Origin: a virus
IMG/VR virus record: IMGVR_UViG_3300025128_000151
Location: 1-35,929 of that record
Direction: 5' to 3' (one strand)
DNA length: 35,929 bases
Positions 11,001 to 17,912 of this stretch are shown here, one piece after another (positions within the stretch are counted from its first letter, which is position 1; each line of letters starts with the position of its first letter). The position numbers were made by a program, and so were the translations under genes. The notes under the pieces are model-generated. The model saw only the letters and a list, made by a program, of their open reading frames with translations. It was not told where the DNA came from and did not search any database.

Positions 11001-11301
11001 GCCCGGATCTAGATTTGCGAAATTCGATGTAGATGGAGACGGTGTAGTCACTGACGAAGAGATGGAGCAGTCTACAGCTATGTTGGAGTTGGAGTTGAGA
11101 GAAGAGAAATCTGATGCTCAACGTCGAATGGCTTGGATAGCAATGGCTTCTATGATAGTATTTACCATAGGACTTTTTGCCCCAATTTTTACGGACAGTA
11201 GAATTAATGCTTTAGCTGATATATTAGGATTATTCTACATTGCCCAGGCGGGAGTCGTGGGCGCATACATGGGAGTCTCCGCATGGATGAGCAAAAAATA
11301 A
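10984..11301 (+). CDS. EF-hand membrane protein, holin-like (105 aa)
   Basis: Residues about 14-26 form a canonical EF-hand loop (DVDGDGVVTDEEM), followed by a charged helix and two transmembrane segments (WIAMASMIVFTIGLFAPIFT and LADILGLFYIAQAGVVGAYMGVSAWM). The topology suits a small pore or channel. It could be the true holin, with calcium binding by the cytoplasmic or periplasmic EF-hand; this is inference. Overlaps the genes on both sides by 17-19 nt. Confidence 0.7.
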   Translation: MSKTLEPGSRFAKFDVDGDGVVTDEEMEQSTAMLELELREEKSDAQRRMAWIAMASMIVFTIGLFAPIFTDSRINALADILGLFYIAQAGVVGAYMGVSAWMSKK

Positions 11302-11441
11302 CAAAACTAGCAACCTTCTTTGAAGAAATTAAGAGGCTAATACTTAACGGAAGCAAGGAAATAGACGAAGAAGACGAAAAACTCTCTGAGTTTGAGTACG
11401 CCCGTAAGTATAGTAAAACTAATTCTATGGCCCAAGAATAG
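11283..11441 (+). CDS. Small acidic helical protein (52 aa)
   Basis: ATG 11283 lies 19 nt inside the EF-hand gene. The product is helical and acidic (KITKLATFFEEIKRLILNGSKEIDEEDEKLSEFEYARKY). The stop overlaps the next GTG start (taGTG). Not recognised; supported by tight coupling on both sides. Confidence 0.55.
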   Translation: MDEQKITKLATFFEEIKRLILNGSKEIDEEDEKLSEFEYARKYSKTNSMAQE

Positions 11442-11953
11442 TGGATGTATATATTCAAAAAGGGGCTTTCCCCCCTGCTCTTTGCGATCTAATAAAGTAT
11501 AAAGCTTATACTGATCATGTACCCGTTGCAGGATTAATTGGACCCGCAGAGAAAGATAAGCTTAGAACCTCTGAAGTACGTTGGCTGCGTAGGGGTGATG
11601 AGTGGAATAACCTTTTTGAATTAATGGAACAAACAAGTGCTAAAGTAGGCTGTGAAGTTTTTGAGACATTTTGTCTTGCTTTAGAGCCTATTCAATTTAG
11701 TACTTATGTACCTGGCTGCTCCTATGGTTGGCACTCTGACTGGTCTCCTACTGTACCGCGTAGACTAAGCTTTACGATACAGTTAGATAACTATGAAGAC
11801 TATGAAGGAGGAGACCTGGAGTTTAAAGATGCTGCTCTTCCTGAGAATGCATTTTTAAAAGGCGCTTTAATTATATTTAAGTCTGAACTATGGCACAGGG
11901 TTACTCCTGTAGTATCAGGCACCCGACATTCTCTAGTCGGCTGGTTTCGATAG
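11441..11953 (+). CDS. 2-oxoglutarate/Fe(II)-dependent dioxygenase (prolyl-4-hydroxylase-like)
   Basis: A 170-aa double-stranded beta-helix enzyme with the complete facial triad H98-x-D100 (YGWHSDW) and H152 (ELWHRVTPV), plus the 2-oxoglutarate-binding R162 (SGTRHSLVGWF). RRLSFTIQLDNYEDYEGGDLEF between them is typical of the P4Hc/PKHD group. Such enzymes hydroxylate proteins or nucleic acids in the cytoplasm; the substrate cannot be predicted. GTG start overlapping the previous stop. The stop abuts purN without a gap. Confidence 0.9.
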   Translation: MDVYIQKGAFPPALCDLIKYKAYTDHVPVAGLIGPAEKDKLRTSEVRWLRRGDEWNNLFELMEQTSAKVGCEVFETFCLALEPIQFSTYVPGCSYGWHSDWSPTVPRRLSFTIQLDNYEDYEGGDLEFKDAALPENAFLKGALIIFKSELWHRVTPVVSGTRHSLVGWFR

Positions 11954-12472
11954 ATGATTGCAGCTTTAGCTTCTGGCACAGGGAGCAATCTCGAAGCACT
12001 ACTTGCAGCTAATATTCCTATAGATCTAGTAGCTTCTGATAAGCCTAACTGTAACGCTTTAAAGATAGCTTCAAACTATGGAGTTCCTAATATATTTGCA
12101 TATAAAAAACTAAAAAGACTCGAAGAAGCACTGAGTAAGCATTCTTATGAGCTAATAATTTTAGCAGGATTTATGAGAGTACTTAGCCCTTCGTTTGTGC
12201 AAAAATACAAGATAATAAATATACACCCTTCTTTACTACCTGAGTTTAAAGGCTTACATGCAATTGAACAGGCTCTAGAAGCTGGAGTACCCCATACTGG
12301 TATAACAATACATTATGTAGACGAGGGAGTAGATACTGGTAAAGTTATTTATCAACAGAGCTGTCTTATTTCTTCAACAGACACAGCATTAACTTTACGA
12401 CACAAACTTCAAAAAATAGAGCATAAGATGTACCCTGAAGTTATTCGTCGTTGCTTTAGCGGGCTGACTTAG
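11954..12472 (+). CDS. purN: Phosphoribosylglycinamide formyltransferase (GAR transformylase)
   Basis: A 172-aa protein with all PurN motifs: SGTGSNLEALL (phosphate loop), IILAGFMRVLS, and the catalytic set N89, H91 (IINIHPSLLPEFKGLHAIEQAL) and D127 (HYVDEGVDTG). It formylates GAR in step 3 of purine synthesis using 10-formyl-THF. It is shorter than cellular PurN (about 200-212 aa), mainly by trimmed loops, with the active site intact. The phage also carries purM (35610 onward), so two steps of purine synthesis are reinforced. Confidence 0.95.
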   Translation: MIAALASGTGSNLEALLAANIPIDLVASDKPNCNALKIASNYGVPNIFAYKKLKRLEEALSKHSYELIILAGFMRVLSPSFVQKYKIINIHPSLLPEFKGLHAIEQALEAGVPHTGITIHYVDEGVDTGKVIYQQSCLISSTDTALTLRHKLQKIEHKMYPEVIRRCFSGLT

Positions 12473-12613
12473 ATGAAGCAACTAGACCTCTTTGATAAAG
12501 AGGAAGAAGAAGAAACCTTAACTCTCCTGCAAGCAATAAAAAATGACCCCATACAGCCTATAATACTTAGTATAGCTATGACAATTTTTATAGCAGGTGC
12601 CTTCCTTACCTAA
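12473..12613 (+). CDS. Small tail-anchored membrane protein (46 aa)
   Basis: ATG 12473 directly follows the purN stop. The first half is acidic (LFDKEEEEETLTLLQAIKNDP) and the C terminus is a single membrane span (IQPIILSIAMTIFIAGAFL). The last codon abuts the upstream extension of the next promoter. No ribosome site is clear; translation is probably coupled to purN. Function unknown. Confidence 0.5.
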   Translation: MKQLDLFDKEEEEETLTLLQAIKNDPIQPIILSIAMTIFIAGAFLT

Positions 12614-12622
12614 AAATAGTTC

Positions 12623-12651
12623 TTGACAACTTTCTTAATATTTGAGATAAT
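12623..12651 (+). promoter_or_regulatory. Promoter for the mazG cluster
   Basis: TTGACA (12623-12628), 17-bp spacer, GATAAT (12646-12651), full AAAAATAGTTC extension. The mazG ATG is 27 nt past the -10 box, with AAGGAGAG in the leader. Confidence 0.9.
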
Positions 12652-12677
12652 ATTTTCTAAGAATTAAGGAGAGTTTT

Positions 12678-13106
12678 ATGAGATCAAACCTTGTTGATAT
12701 AGATTTGACAAGCTACCGTGACTTTGTTCTAGAAGTCACATCGGAACCAAGTATGAAACATTCAGCCTTGGTTGATCGTTTAGAAGAACTCCAATATGCG
12801 GCTAGTACAAGTAAGGTTAATTGGCCTGAAATTCTTACCGCAGCTATCGGCCTTCAGGCCGAAACCGGCGAGTTTGCAGAAATAGTTAAAAAGTGCATAT
12901 TCCAAGGCAAAGAGATGGATGAAGCCGCTCAGTATCACGCTATGCGAGAGCTGGGGGATATTCTATGGTACTGGATACATGCCGTTAACTCTCTCGGTCT
13001 CGATCCAAACGAGGTAATTAGGGAAAACATTAAAAAGTTGGAAGTAAGATACCCTGGAGGATTTGAGATAGCTCGCTCTGAAAACAGAAAGTCAGGAGAC
13101 ATTTAA
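12678..13106 (+). CDS. MazG-like nucleotide pyrophosphohydrolase
   Basis: A 142-aa all-helical protein. The MazG core spans about residues 48-110: LTAAIGLQAETGEFAEIVKKCIFQGK (E-x2-E metal site within ETGEFAE) and ELGDILWYWIHAVNSLGLDPNEVI (second E-x2-D site), then a REN--KL--RYP-GF tail. Phage MazG proteins hydrolyse dNTPs/NTPs or (p)ppGpp and may delay the host starvation response or spare dNTPs. First gene behind the promoter at 12623; its stop overlaps the next start. Confidence 0.88.
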   Translation: MRSNLVDIDLTSYRDFVLEVTSEPSMKHSALVDRLEELQYAASTSKVNWPEILTAAIGLQAETGEFAEIVKKCIFQGKEMDEAAQYHAMRELGDILWYWIHAVNSLGLDPNEVIRENIKKLEVRYPGGFEIARSENRKSGDI

Positions 13107-13396
13107 TGAATAAAGACAATAAGACTGAGTTTACTTACTCAGTCAGTGATTATAATATTGAAGCTCCTGTATACCATTCGGTAGAAAGGCCTCAGCACTA
13201 TAGTAGTTCAGGTACTATTGAATGTATTGATGCTATGGTGGCAGCTTTTGGAAGTGACTCAGTTAAAGATTATGCGAGAGTAAATGCTTTTAAATATCTT
13301 TGGAGGGCTCACGAAAAAGGAAAAGAGGAGGAGGATATTCGTAAAGCTATTTGGTACTTAAAGTTTAGTATTGGAGATGACCCGCGTGGTCGCTAA
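13106..13396 (+). CDS. DUF3310-family protein (T7 gp1.7-like domain)
   Basis: A 96-aa protein whose residues about 27-90 (ERPQHYSSSGTIECIDAMVAAFGSDSVKDYARVNAFKYLWRAHEKGKEEEDIRKAIWYLKF) match the DUF3310 pattern: P-HY-----IECID----, N--KYL-R---K----D--KA-WYL. The domain occurs in T7 gp1.7, a nucleotide kinase, and in many phages. Its position next to mazG and before ligase suits nucleotide metabolism. The short N-terminal extension is unusual. taATG overlap with mazG. Confidence 0.8.
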   Translation: MNKDNKTEFTYSVSDYNIEAPVYHSVERPQHYSSSGTIECIDAMVAAFGSDSVKDYARVNAFKYLWRAHEKGKEEEDIRKAIWYLKFSIGDDPRGR

Positions 13397-14084
13397 GCGA
13401 GTAAAGAAAAAATCACACGAAAAACTTACTGATGTCAATATTCAGCATGTAATGGGACTGCTACAAGCAGAAAGTCCAATTACTAAAAAAGAAGCGTGCT
13501 CTATATTAAACATTAGTTATAATACTACAAGACTCAATAGTATTATTGAGGAATTTGTAGAAAGAAGGGAGTACCGAGAAAAGCGTAAGTCTGAAAACAG
13601 GGGAAAACCTGCATCAAAGCACGAGATAACAAATGCTATCGAGTCCTTTTTGAATGGTGTCCCAATTTCAGAAATTTCCGCTAGAATGTTTCGCTCACCA
13701 GGTTTTGTAAAAGGAATCGTTGAGAGAGCGGGAGTACCAAGAAAAAGGTCTAAAGAAGAGAAGGATGGTTATGAACCATACTTTTTACCAGACGAATGTA
13801 TTAGGGAAAGTTTTAGAGACAATGAAATAGTTTGGAGTGCTTGTTATGATCAAGCCGCTGAAATAATGCGAGAAGACACAACTAAGGACTATGAAAGCAT
13901 ATATGGATCGAAATGCTACCAAATTTATGTCTTTGAAATGTTAGAGTGGAATCCTGATATGTTAGTTCGTGGTTGGGTAGGAGAACATAAAGTAGGCTTC
14001 TATGCCCATTCTTTAGCGTATGATTTAGGAAGTTTAGAGCACCTGGAATCGTATGGAGTAGATATAACGAGATTACAGGGATGA
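13386..14084 (+). CDS. HTH protein, possible phage transcription regulator (232 aa)
   Basis: Two HTH-like units are visible: ITKKEACSILNISYNTTRLNSIIEEF (about residues 30-58) and EITNAIESFLNGVPISEISARMFRSPGFVKGIVERAGVP (about 78-118). Basic linkers (KRVKKKSHEK, REYREKRKSENRGKP) suit nucleic-acid binding. The C-terminal half (about 120-232) is acidic and aromatic with no recognised fold. GTG 13386, with GGAG 9 nt upstream, is preferred; ATG 13377 sits too close to that site. Overlaps the DUF3310 gene by 11 nt. DNA binding is likely, but the target is unknown. Confidence 0.7.
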   Translation: MVAKRVKKKSHEKLTDVNIQHVMGLLQAESPITKKEACSILNISYNTTRLNSIIEEFVERREYREKRKSENRGKPASKHEITNAIESFLNGVPISEISARMFRSPGFVKGIVERAGVPRKRSKEEKDGYEPYFLPDECIRESFRDNEIVWSACYDQAAEIMREDTTKDYESIYGSKCYQIYVFEMLEWNPDMLVRGWVGEHKVGFYAHSLAYDLGSLEHLESYGVDITRLQG

Positions 14085-14087
14085 AAC

Positions 14088-14351
14088 ATGACATTAGACG
14101 AATTTATGATTCTTTACCTCGCTTTTGCGATGTCGGGGGCAGTAGTAATGATAATAACTATATTTCTTCCTGCTATGAAAATGGTGGAAGAGATAGAGCC
14201 TTGGAATCCTTTATTGCACCCCATAACTGCAAGTGTGGCGGCCGGAATCATGTACATTTTATTTTTCCTTAGCGGACCATTAATGATTATGGTTATGTTC
14301 CGTAGGGAATCTTTTTTAGAACATTTTGTGGAGGGATTGTTAAACAAATGA
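14088..14351 (+). CDS. Two- or three-span membrane protein (87 aa)
   Basis: Hydrophobic segments at about residues 5-30 (EFMILYLAFAMSGAVVMIITIFLPAM) and 43-72 (HPITASVAAGIMYILFFLSGPLMIMVMF), joined by a short acidic loop. Inner-membrane protein of unknown function. GGATG serves as ribosome site 4 nt after the previous stop; its stop overlaps the next ATG. Confidence 0.65.
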   Translation: MTLDEFMILYLAFAMSGAVVMIITIFLPAMKMVEEIEPWNPLLHPITASVAAGIMYILFFLSGPLMIMVMFRRESFLEHFVEGLLNK

Positions 14352-14584
14352 TTAGAGAAAACCTAATAATTGCATTGCTTTCCAAATACGAAGGTGAAAT
14401 GGCAGAAGCGAAGGCTAATATCGAAGTGTACCTATCAAATCCTGTAGGGATTGGGGAGCATCCAGATATTATTGCTGCGCTTGATTCTCAAGTAGCTAAG
14501 TATGCGGAAGCAGACGAGAAGTGGAATGTAGTTAATGATAACTTTCTCGATAGCGATGAAAGTGAAGACTATGGCCAATCATAG
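14348..14584 (+). CDS. Acidic helical hypothetical protein (78 aa)
   Basis: ATG 14348 overlaps the previous stop (ATGA). The protein is helical: LIIALLSKYEGEMAEAKANIEVYLSNPVGIGEHPDIIAALDSQVAKYAEADEKW, with an acidic tail. The NPVGIGEHPDII segment looks like a conserved turn, but no named family comes to mind. Overlaps the next gene by 14 nt. Confidence 0.65.
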   Translation: MIRENLIIALLSKYEGEMAEAKANIEVYLSNPVGIGEHPDIIAALDSQVAKYAEADEKWNVVNDNFLDSDESEDYGQS

Positions 14585-14759
14585 TGGTAGAATTATTTCT
14601 TATGAGGAAGCAATGAAAGAACAGATTGCCGATATGAATAAGCACCTTTATGATGCTTATAAGAAGATAGTATGTCTTCAAGAAGAAAATAAAAAGCTCC
14701 GTAGTACTCTAACTGAGCTAAGCGAGCAAGGGCTAGGAATTGGTGTTAAAAATGGCTAA
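14571..14759 (+). CDS. Small coiled-coil protein (62 aa)
   Basis: ATG 14571 is chosen over the upstream in-frame ATG 14535, because GAAAGTGAAG precedes it and the extra residues look like a shadow of the previous gene. Residues about 10-50 form a coiled coil (YEEAMKEQIADMNKHLYDAYKKIVCLQEENKKLRSTLTELSEQ) with zipper-like heptads. Function unknown; dimerisation is likely. Confidence 0.6.
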   Translation: MANHSGRIISYEEAMKEQIADMNKHLYDAYKKIVCLQEENKKLRSTLTELSEQGLGIGVKNG

Positions 14760-14937
14760 TTGTCCTCAATGTAGATCAACAGAATACGAAGAAGCATCCG
14801 ATGTAGTACAGTTCTTGTACAATAATCGTCAGATTGCTGTGATCGTACCTGTTATGACGTGTTGGGATTGCGGTCATAAGTGGACGGACGAAAGGGCCAA
14901 GGACATACAGTATAAGGCTATTTTAGAAGCAACTTAA
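14752..14937 (+). CDS. Small zinc-ribbon protein (61 aa)
   Basis: Two CxxC knuckles, CPQC (residues 4-7) and CWDC (about 42-45) followed by GHKW, flank a strand-rich middle (DVVQFLYNNRQIAVIVPVMT): a classic zinc ribbon, as in YgiT-type N-terminal domains. Probably binds nucleic acid or a protein partner. ATG 14752 is 8 nt inside the previous gene. The stop is followed at once by the next promoter extension. Confidence 0.7.
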   Translation: MANCPQCRSTEYEEASDVVQFLYNNRQIAVIVPVMTCWDCGHKWTDERAKDIQYKAILEAT

Positions 14938-14946
14938 AAATAGTTC

Positions 14947-14975
14947 TTGACATACATGTTATTTTTTGGCATAAT
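14947..14975 (+). promoter_or_regulatory. Promoter of the third HTH-family gene
   Basis: TTGACA (14947-14952), 17-bp spacer, CATAAT (14970-14975), full AAAAATAGTTC extension. The start codon is 27 nt past the -10 box; the leader contains TTGGAGAAT. Confidence 0.88.
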
Positions 14976-15001
14976 ATTTAGACATTTTTGGAGAATAAAA
15001 A

Positions 15002-15355
15002 ATGGCTTGGGACGACGATAAAAAAGCGCAAGCAGTTTCCATGTACGAGGAGCAAGACCCAACTCCTGAGACTAGTATGGAAATCGTAAAGGAAATCGCG
15101 GAAGAATTGGATGAAAGCCCGAATGGGGTTCGCATGATTCTCACGAAAGCAGGGGTATACGTTAAAAAGTCCCCTGCAACCAATGGTGGTAATGGCTCCT
15201 CCGGCGGAGGCCGTGTTAGCAAACAGGCTATGCAGGATGAGTTGTCAGCGGCTATTTCAGACGCGGGGCAAACTGTTGATGAAGATATCATTAGCAAGTT
15301 GTCTGGAAAAGCGGCGCAATACCTTGCAGGAGTTATTCGCACCATAAATGACTAG
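15002..15355 (+). CDS. Small HTH DNA-binding protein, paralogue family copy 3
   Basis: A 117-aa protein. Residues about 2-52 repeat the family unit: DDDKKAQAVSMYEEQDPTPETSMEIVKEIAEELDESPNGVRMILTKAGVYVKK, with the V-MY-----TPE--MEIVKEIAEEL pattern and the S-N-VR--L-KAGVY recognition segment. A Gly/Ser/Asn linker (PATNGGNGSSGGGR) separates a second helical domain (KQAMQDELSAAISDAGQTVDEDIISKLSGKAAQYLAGVI). Monocistronic, with its own promoter and a strong terminator, implying high, separately controlled expression. Confidence 0.75.
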   Translation: MAWDDDKKAQAVSMYEEQDPTPETSMEIVKEIAEELDESPNGVRMILTKAGVYVKKSPATNGGNGSSGGGRVSKQAMQDELSAAISDAGQTVDEDIISKLSGKAAQYLAGVIRTIND

Positions 15356-15372
15356 CTGGTAAAGCTGGTCAC

Positions 15373-15436
15373 ACTCGGAACTACTACTCGCCACCCGGCT
15401 AATCTAACCAGAAGTAGTAGTAGTTCCGGGTTTTTT
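15373..15436 (+). terminator. Strong rho-independent terminator
   Basis: A 15-bp stem (15373-15387 with 15415-15429; CTCGGAACTACTACT in the left arm), a 27-nt loop and seven T (15430-15436). No common-type promoter follows before the next gene. Confidence 0.9.
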
Positions 15437-15495
15437 TCTACCCAGGAAAACAACCTAGCACCTCGTTGACGTGGATTTCTAACTAGGAAATCTTC

Positions 15496-15768
15496 GTGAA
15501 TAAAAAAGAATTTAAAGATGCTGTCTCCAAACATGGAGACGCAATAATAACGTATAGAAGCACAAATTCCAAAAAACTAAAGTATAATGTCTGTACTTTA
15601 GACTTTTCCACCCCCTACATAAAAGGTAAGAAAAATAGAGCAAAAGAAACAGATTCTAATGTCCTTTTGTTCTGTTGGGATACCGATTCCTATAGACTCC
15701 TTCGCCCCGAGAATGTTACCAGCATTGTCCCTTTATCTAGTGTACTCCGTAACGGGGACACAAAATGA
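15496..15768 (+). CDS. Hypothetical protein (90 aa)
   Basis: GTG 15496 with AACTAGGAAATC upstream. Basic N-terminal half (KEFKDAVSKHGDAIITYRSTNSKKLKYNVCTLDF), then LLFCWDTDSYRLLRPENVTSIVPLSSVLRNGD, which has the look of a small SH3-like beta-barrel. No named family recognised. Its stop overlaps the PC4-like gene start by 4 nt. Confidence 0.65.
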   Translation: MNKKEFKDAVSKHGDAIITYRSTNSKKLKYNVCTLDFSTPYIKGKKNRAKETDSNVLLFCWDTDSYRLLRPENVTSIVPLSSVLRNGDTK

Positions 15769-16073
15769 TAGATCTATGGCAGACTCCAGAAGAATTCAGT
15801 AGGGTTGTACATATATCAGAGGAAGGAGATTACCAAGTAAGATTAACTGTAAATACCTTTCGTGGTAAAGAGTATCTACACTTACGAAAGTATTATTTAA
15901 GTTTTGATGAAGAATGGCTTCCTACTAAAGATGGGATAGCCTTACCATTGGATTTAGATAATTCTTATCAACTATTTACAGGCCTAGTAGAAATACTCTC
16001 ATTAGCAGAAAGTCGAGATCGGGTACTTGAGCATTTTAAAGATGCTTTTACCGAAGCTTATATTAGTTCTTGA
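15765..16073 (+). CDS. PC4-like ssDNA-binding protein
   Basis: A 102-aa protein whose residues about 20-72 (DYQVRLTVNTFRGKEYLHLRKYYLSFDEEWLPTKDGIALPLDLDNSYQLFTGLVEIL) follow the PC4/p15 transcriptional coactivator pattern: V-----F-GK-YL-LR-YY----EW-PTK-GIAL-L and a closing amphipathic helix. PC4-fold proteins bind single-stranded DNA as dimers and act in transcription or replication. Its own promoter is not obvious. The last codons overlap the next -35 box. Confidence 0.7.
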   Translation: MIDLWQTPEEFSRVVHISEEGDYQVRLTVNTFRGKEYLHLRKYYLSFDEEWLPTKDGIALPLDLDNSYQLFTGLVEILSLAESRDRVLEHFKDAFTEAYISS

Positions 16074-16098
16074 CAAAACCCTTATTTTTTGCGATAAT
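16070..16098 (+). promoter_or_regulatory. Promoter of the ligase N-terminal subunit
   Basis: TTGACA (16070-16075), 17-bp spacer, GATAAT (16093-16098), preceded by ATTAGTTC. The -35 begins inside the PC4-like coding region. GTG 16125 is 27 nt past the -10 box. Confidence 0.88.
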
Positions 16099-16124
16099 AT
16101 CTTTTCAGAAATTGAGGAAGCCCA

Positions 16125-17096
16125 GTGAGATTGAAAGCACAAGTAATCGAGCTGCTAGAGAAAGCTAGTAAAGCCTATTATGAAGGAGAGCCTATTATGC
16201 CCGACGATCAGTTTGATCGTTTGGCAGAGTCGCATGACTGGAATAGAGTAGGGTATACTCAAGAAGGCGAAAGAGTAAAACATCTATATAGGTTGTATAG
16301 TCTACAGAAACATTTTACAGATGAGGGCGATGAACACGCCCTATCCACTTACAAAAAGACTGTAGTTACTACCCCTAAGTTAGATGGAGCTTCGATTTCT
16401 GTTCTCTACAAAGAAGGATCGCTTGCACAGGTTATAACACGAGGAGATGGAATTACAGGTATAGATATTACCTCTAAATTCTTATCCCGAGTGTGTTTCC
16501 TGGTTCCAAAAACTATTCAGTTTACGGAGTGTGACTTCCAAGTCACGGGAGAGGTAGTTTCTCCCAAAACAATACCCAACGCTCGCAACTATGCTGCAGG
16601 TGCTTTAAACCTGAAGGATGTTAGCGAGTTTCTCTCCCGTGACTTGACCTTTGTAGCTCATAGCTGTTTTCCTTGGCAGGCGGACTGCTATACTAATGAT
16701 ATGAGACGATTAGTCGGATTAGGATTCCGAACAGTATTAGATAGAGATTATAATGAATTTCCCCAAGACGGTACAGTATGGAGAATAGATGATAATACCA
16801 ATTATGAAAATGAAGGGTATACTTCTCACCATCCGAGAGGGGCTTTTGCATTAAAGTCTAGAAAAGAAGCTGTGGTGACAACTTTAAGAGATGTAGAATG
16901 GCAAGTAGGTAAATCTGGGGTAGTATCTCCAGTTGCTATCCTAGAGCCTATTCAAATAGAAGATGCTCTGATAAGTAGAGCAACATTACATAATATATCA
17001 TACATTGAAAGTTTGAACCTAGAGATTGGTTGTCAAGTAAAAGTCATAAGGTCGGGAGATATAATTCCTAGAATTACTGGACGTGTGGAAAAATAA
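16125..17096 (+). CDS. NAD-dependent DNA ligase, N-terminal (adenylation and OB) subunit
   Basis: A 323-aa protein covering LigA domain Ia remnant (AYYEGEPIMPDDQFDRLAE), the nucleotidyltransferase core with the adenylated lysine K85 in TPKLDGAS, TRGDGITGIDIT, TGEVV, RGAFALKSR and the OB fold (VEWQVGKSGVVSPVAILEPIQIEDALISRATLHN, GCQVKVIRSGDIIPRI). It stops where the zinc finger would begin; that part is a separate gene 60 nt downstream. A ligase in two subunits is known in T5-like phages. It seals nicks during replication. GTG start with GAGGAAG; the spacing from the promoter supports it. Confidence 0.9.
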   Translation: MRLKAQVIELLEKASKAYYEGEPIMPDDQFDRLAESHDWNRVGYTQEGERVKHLYRLYSLQKHFTDEGDEHALSTYKKTVVTTPKLDGASISVLYKEGSLAQVITRGDGITGIDITSKFLSRVCFLVPKTIQFTECDFQVTGEVVSPKTIPNARNYAAGALNLKDVSEFLSRDLTFVAHSCFPWQADCYTNDMRRLVGLGFRTVLDRDYNEFPQDGTVWRIDDNTNYENEGYTSHHPRGAFALKSRKEAVVTTLRDVEWQVGKSGVVSPVAILEPIQIEDALISRATLHNISYIESLNLEIGCQVKVIRSGDIIPRITGRVEK

Positions 17097-17099
17097 TTC

Positions 17100-17129
17100 T
17101 TGACTTTTGTTGATTGTCTTTGCTATAAT
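17100..17129 (+). promoter_or_regulatory. Promoter between the two ligase genes
   Basis: TTGACT (17100-17105), 18-bp spacer, TATAAT (17124-17129), preceded by AAAAATAATTC. It begins right after the first ligase stop, and ATG 17156 is 27 nt past the -10 box. Confidence 0.87.
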
Positions 17130-17155
17130 ATCCGCATACTTTGAGAAAAGAGCAA

Positions 17156-17911
17156 ATGGAAAAACAAATTATTCCGCCAGACCTGTGCCCCAGTTGTGAT
17201 TCAAGTCTAGTATGGGAAAACGACATACTTTACTGCAGGAACACAGAGTGTAGCGCAAAGAACGCGAAAATGGTTGAGCATTTTGCTAGAACCCTAAAAA
17301 TTAAAGGATTAGGGCCAAAAAGTATCGAAAAATTAGGATTGGAAAATATTTCTGATATTTATTCAATGGATAAGAGTTTTATGGTTTCAAGGTTGGGAAG
17401 TACGTTAGTCAGTGACAAACTGCTTCAACAAATAAATGATAGTAAAACAGCAGGTCTACAGGAACTGCTTCCCGCCTTTTCAATTCCTTTGTTTGGAAGG
17501 ACTGCCTCAGAAAAACTATGCCAAAAAGTATCTAATATAAATCAAATTAGTAAAGAGGTATGTAGTGCTGTAGGTATTGGTCCGAAAACCACTGAGAACT
17601 TGATGACTTGGTATGAGAAATCTTATAAATCATCTTACCATACCCTACCCTTTAGTTGGAAAGCGGTACACTCTACCGAAATCCCATTAGAAGGACCAGA
17701 AGTAGTCATTACTGGTAAACTGGTTTCCTTCAAGACTAAAGAAATAGCTAAAGCTGTTCTGCAAAAGAATGGATTTTTAGTTAAAAACAGTGTCACTAAG
17801 AATACTGAGTTTTTAGTGAATGAAAGCGGGATTCCTTCGGCTAAAACGAAAAAAGCAGAAGCAGAAGGCATCTCAATAGTAACAAATATAAACGAATTAC
17901 TGGAGAATTGA
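17156..17911 (+). CDS. NAD-dependent DNA ligase, C-terminal (Zn finger, HhH, BRCT) subunit
   Basis: A 251-aa protein: four-Cys zinc finger (CPSC at about 11-14 and CRNTEC at about 28-33), helix-hairpin-helix region (about 45-155: LKIKGLGPKSIEKLGL and VGIGPKTTENLM) and a BRCT domain (about 175-250: LEGPEVVITGKLVSFKTKEIAKAVLQKNGF to AKTKKAEAEGISIVTNINELL). These are the domains that follow the OB fold in LigA, so it should complement the 16125-17096 subunit. Start: ATG 17156, 20 nt from the predicted +1; TTG 17141 is too close to the promoter. Together about 574 aa against about 670 for bacterial LigA. Confidence 0.88.
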   Translation: MEKQIIPPDLCPSCDSSLVWENDILYCRNTECSAKNAKMVEHFARTLKIKGLGPKSIEKLGLENISDIYSMDKSFMVSRLGSTLVSDKLLQQINDSKTAGLQELLPAFSIPLFGRTASEKLCQKVSNINQISKEVCSAVGIGPKTTENLMTWYEKSYKSSYHTLPFSWKAVHSTEIPLEGPEVVITGKLVSFKTKEIAKAVLQKNGFLVKNSVTKNTEFLVNESGIPSAKTKKAEAEGISIVTNINELLEN

Positions 17912-17912
17912 T

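Noticed and set aside
15465-15493. A possible promoter with TTGACG ahead of the 15496 gene
   Set aside because: No -10-like hexamer at 16-18 bp, and the common upstream extension is missing.
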